A stretch of 64,000 nt of DNA from Oscillospiraceae bacterium (GTDB lineage Bacteria > Bacillota > Clostridia > Oscillospirales > Acutalibacteraceae), in contig SVOJ01000009.1 in the NCBI GenBank assembly GCA_015066385.1, positions 1-64,000 on the forward strand, given 5' to 3'. Under the pieces are notes generated by a model. It searched no databases and was not told where the DNA came from. It was given only the letters and a program-made list of their open reading frames with translations. Below, in pieces: positions 63,458 to 64,000 of this stretch (positions are counted from its first letter, which is position 1; each line of letters starts with the position of its first letter). A program made the translations under genes and the position numbers.

Positions 63458-64000
63458 TTATTCCTTGATTCCAAACAATTCTTCCAACAAATCAAGTTTT
63501 ATTTTTTCCGTTTTTCCGAAATCCATGGCAGCAATGTAATGTGCTTCCAGACGGTCATGCAAAGTTTTTGCTTGTTCGAGTTTTTCAATGGCACCGTCCA
63601 GAAGTTCCGCTTGCGCCTTGCGATAAAAGGAAAAGCGGTTTTTGTGCGCTTTTGCTGCCTGTGCATCGACAAAACGGGATGCGGCAACAGTTTTTTCAAC
63701 CGAATCGGGAGCAATATGATAAGCATTGCTTGTGATAAAACCGAGTTTCAATTCCGGAATGAGAATATGTTCGGGGGTTCCGTCGGGGCGCAGAATACAC
63801 GGACAGACAATGACGGAAAGTCCCCTGTCTACCGCTTCGTGCAAAACCGTCTGCATGAATGCGGCAGACACCGCACCGATGTCATCTTCAACGGCTATAA
63901 TCTGTTCGCACAACCCGCACAGTGTTTCATAAAAAAAGACTTCCCCTTTGGGGGTGCAGGCACTCAGAAACCGCCGCGTGACGATTGATTTTTGTTCCCG
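63458..64000 (-). CDS. C-terminal part of a putative P-loop ATPase-like protein, cut by window edge
   Basis: The reading frame is open to base 64000, so the gene starts outside the window; a TTG-started 151-codon frame inside it is not the true start. The visible part contains SIVTRRFLSACTPKGEVFF, YETLCGLCEQ and a long C-terminal coiled-coil-like helix (FYRKAQAELLDGAIEKLEQA). It resembles the second half of uncharacterised duplicated-ATPase proteins of Firmicutes, but this is a weak guess. It converges on mnmA with a 24-base gap. Confidence 0.6.
   Translation of the reverse strand, partial: REQKSIVTRRFLSACTPKGEVFFYETLCGLCEQIIAVEDDIGAVSAAFMQTVLHEAVDRGLSVIVCPCILRPDGTPEHILIPELKLGFITSNAYHIAPDSVEKTVAASRFVDAQAAKAHKNRFSFYRKAQAELLDGAIEKLEQAKTLHDRLEAHYIAAMDFGKTEKIKLDLLEELFGIKE

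Overview
The window looks like a chromosomal segment of a low-to-mid GC, strictly anaerobic gut Firmicute, most likely of the Oscillospiraceae/Ruminococcaceae. This is inferred from several signs: a CIRCE-controlled hrcA-grpE-dnaK-dnaJ operon, a Gram-positive LexA, oxygen-independent heme and sulfatase-maturation enzymes, an L-lysine riboswitch over dap genes, a single-membrane secretome with lipoproteins, and several dockerin-bearing exported proteins. No rRNA, prophage or conjugative element is visible. One tRNA gene (Arg, CCG) is present. Most genes start with clear AGGAGG-type ribosome binding sites and many have textbook TTGACA-17-TATAAT promoters.

Layout. 1-4.95 kb: palindromic intergenic repeat, then the heat-shock operon on the minus strand (hrcA, grpE with an apparent frameshift, dnaK, dnaJ). 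5.0-10.8 kb: a PASTA pseudokinase followed by a secreted double phosphoesterase with a dockerin. 10.8-12.5 kb: an M23 peptidase and lexA, divergent around one LexA-type operator. 12.5-18.7 kb: a giant secreted protein of unknown function and a dockerin-ComEC-like metallo-hydrolase. 18.7-19.3 kb: tRNA-Arg, a duplicated tRNA 3' end and an array of short hairpins. 19.3-26.1 kb: esterase, GPH-type transporter, glutamine synthetase and a Tet(M)-like ribosomal GTPase. 26.1-38.2 kb: a ten-gene minus-strand housekeeping run (recJ, rel, dtd, glyoxalase-II-like hydrolase, hemZ, flippase, mazG, HU gene, rqcP, htrA-like).

38.2-44.1 kb: exported proteins (serine hydrolase, lysozyme-like dockerin protein with a structured leader, unknown secreted protein). 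44.1-47.5 kb: dapA-dapB-lysA behind a lysine riboswitch. 47.5-54.4 kb: XRE regulator, glycerophosphodiesterase, two lipoproteins, a sugar-kinase pair, a YhhN-like membrane protein and an EEP-family enzyme. 54.4-54.9 kb: a compact locus with convergent promoters and a 32-residue hydrophobic peptide, which I interpret as a type I toxin-antitoxin system. 54.9-60.6 kb: esterase, anaerobic sulfatase-maturating enzyme, a nested inverted-repeat MITE, membrane-anchored sulfatase and GH29 fucosidase; together these suggest use of fucosylated, sulfated host glycans. 60.7-64 kb: unknown protein, PHP phosphoesterase, mnmA and a gene cut by the window edge.

The strongest candidates for something undescribed are: (1) the type I toxin-antitoxin-like locus at 54431-54852; (2) an amphipathic aromatic helix shared by three otherwise unrelated proteins (C-termini of the products at 12475-17205 and 42246-43973, N-terminus of the product at 19351-20244); (3) the hairpin array after the tRNA gene; (4) the lexA/M23 shared operator; and (5) the leader peptide/RNA in front of the dockerin lysozyme gene.
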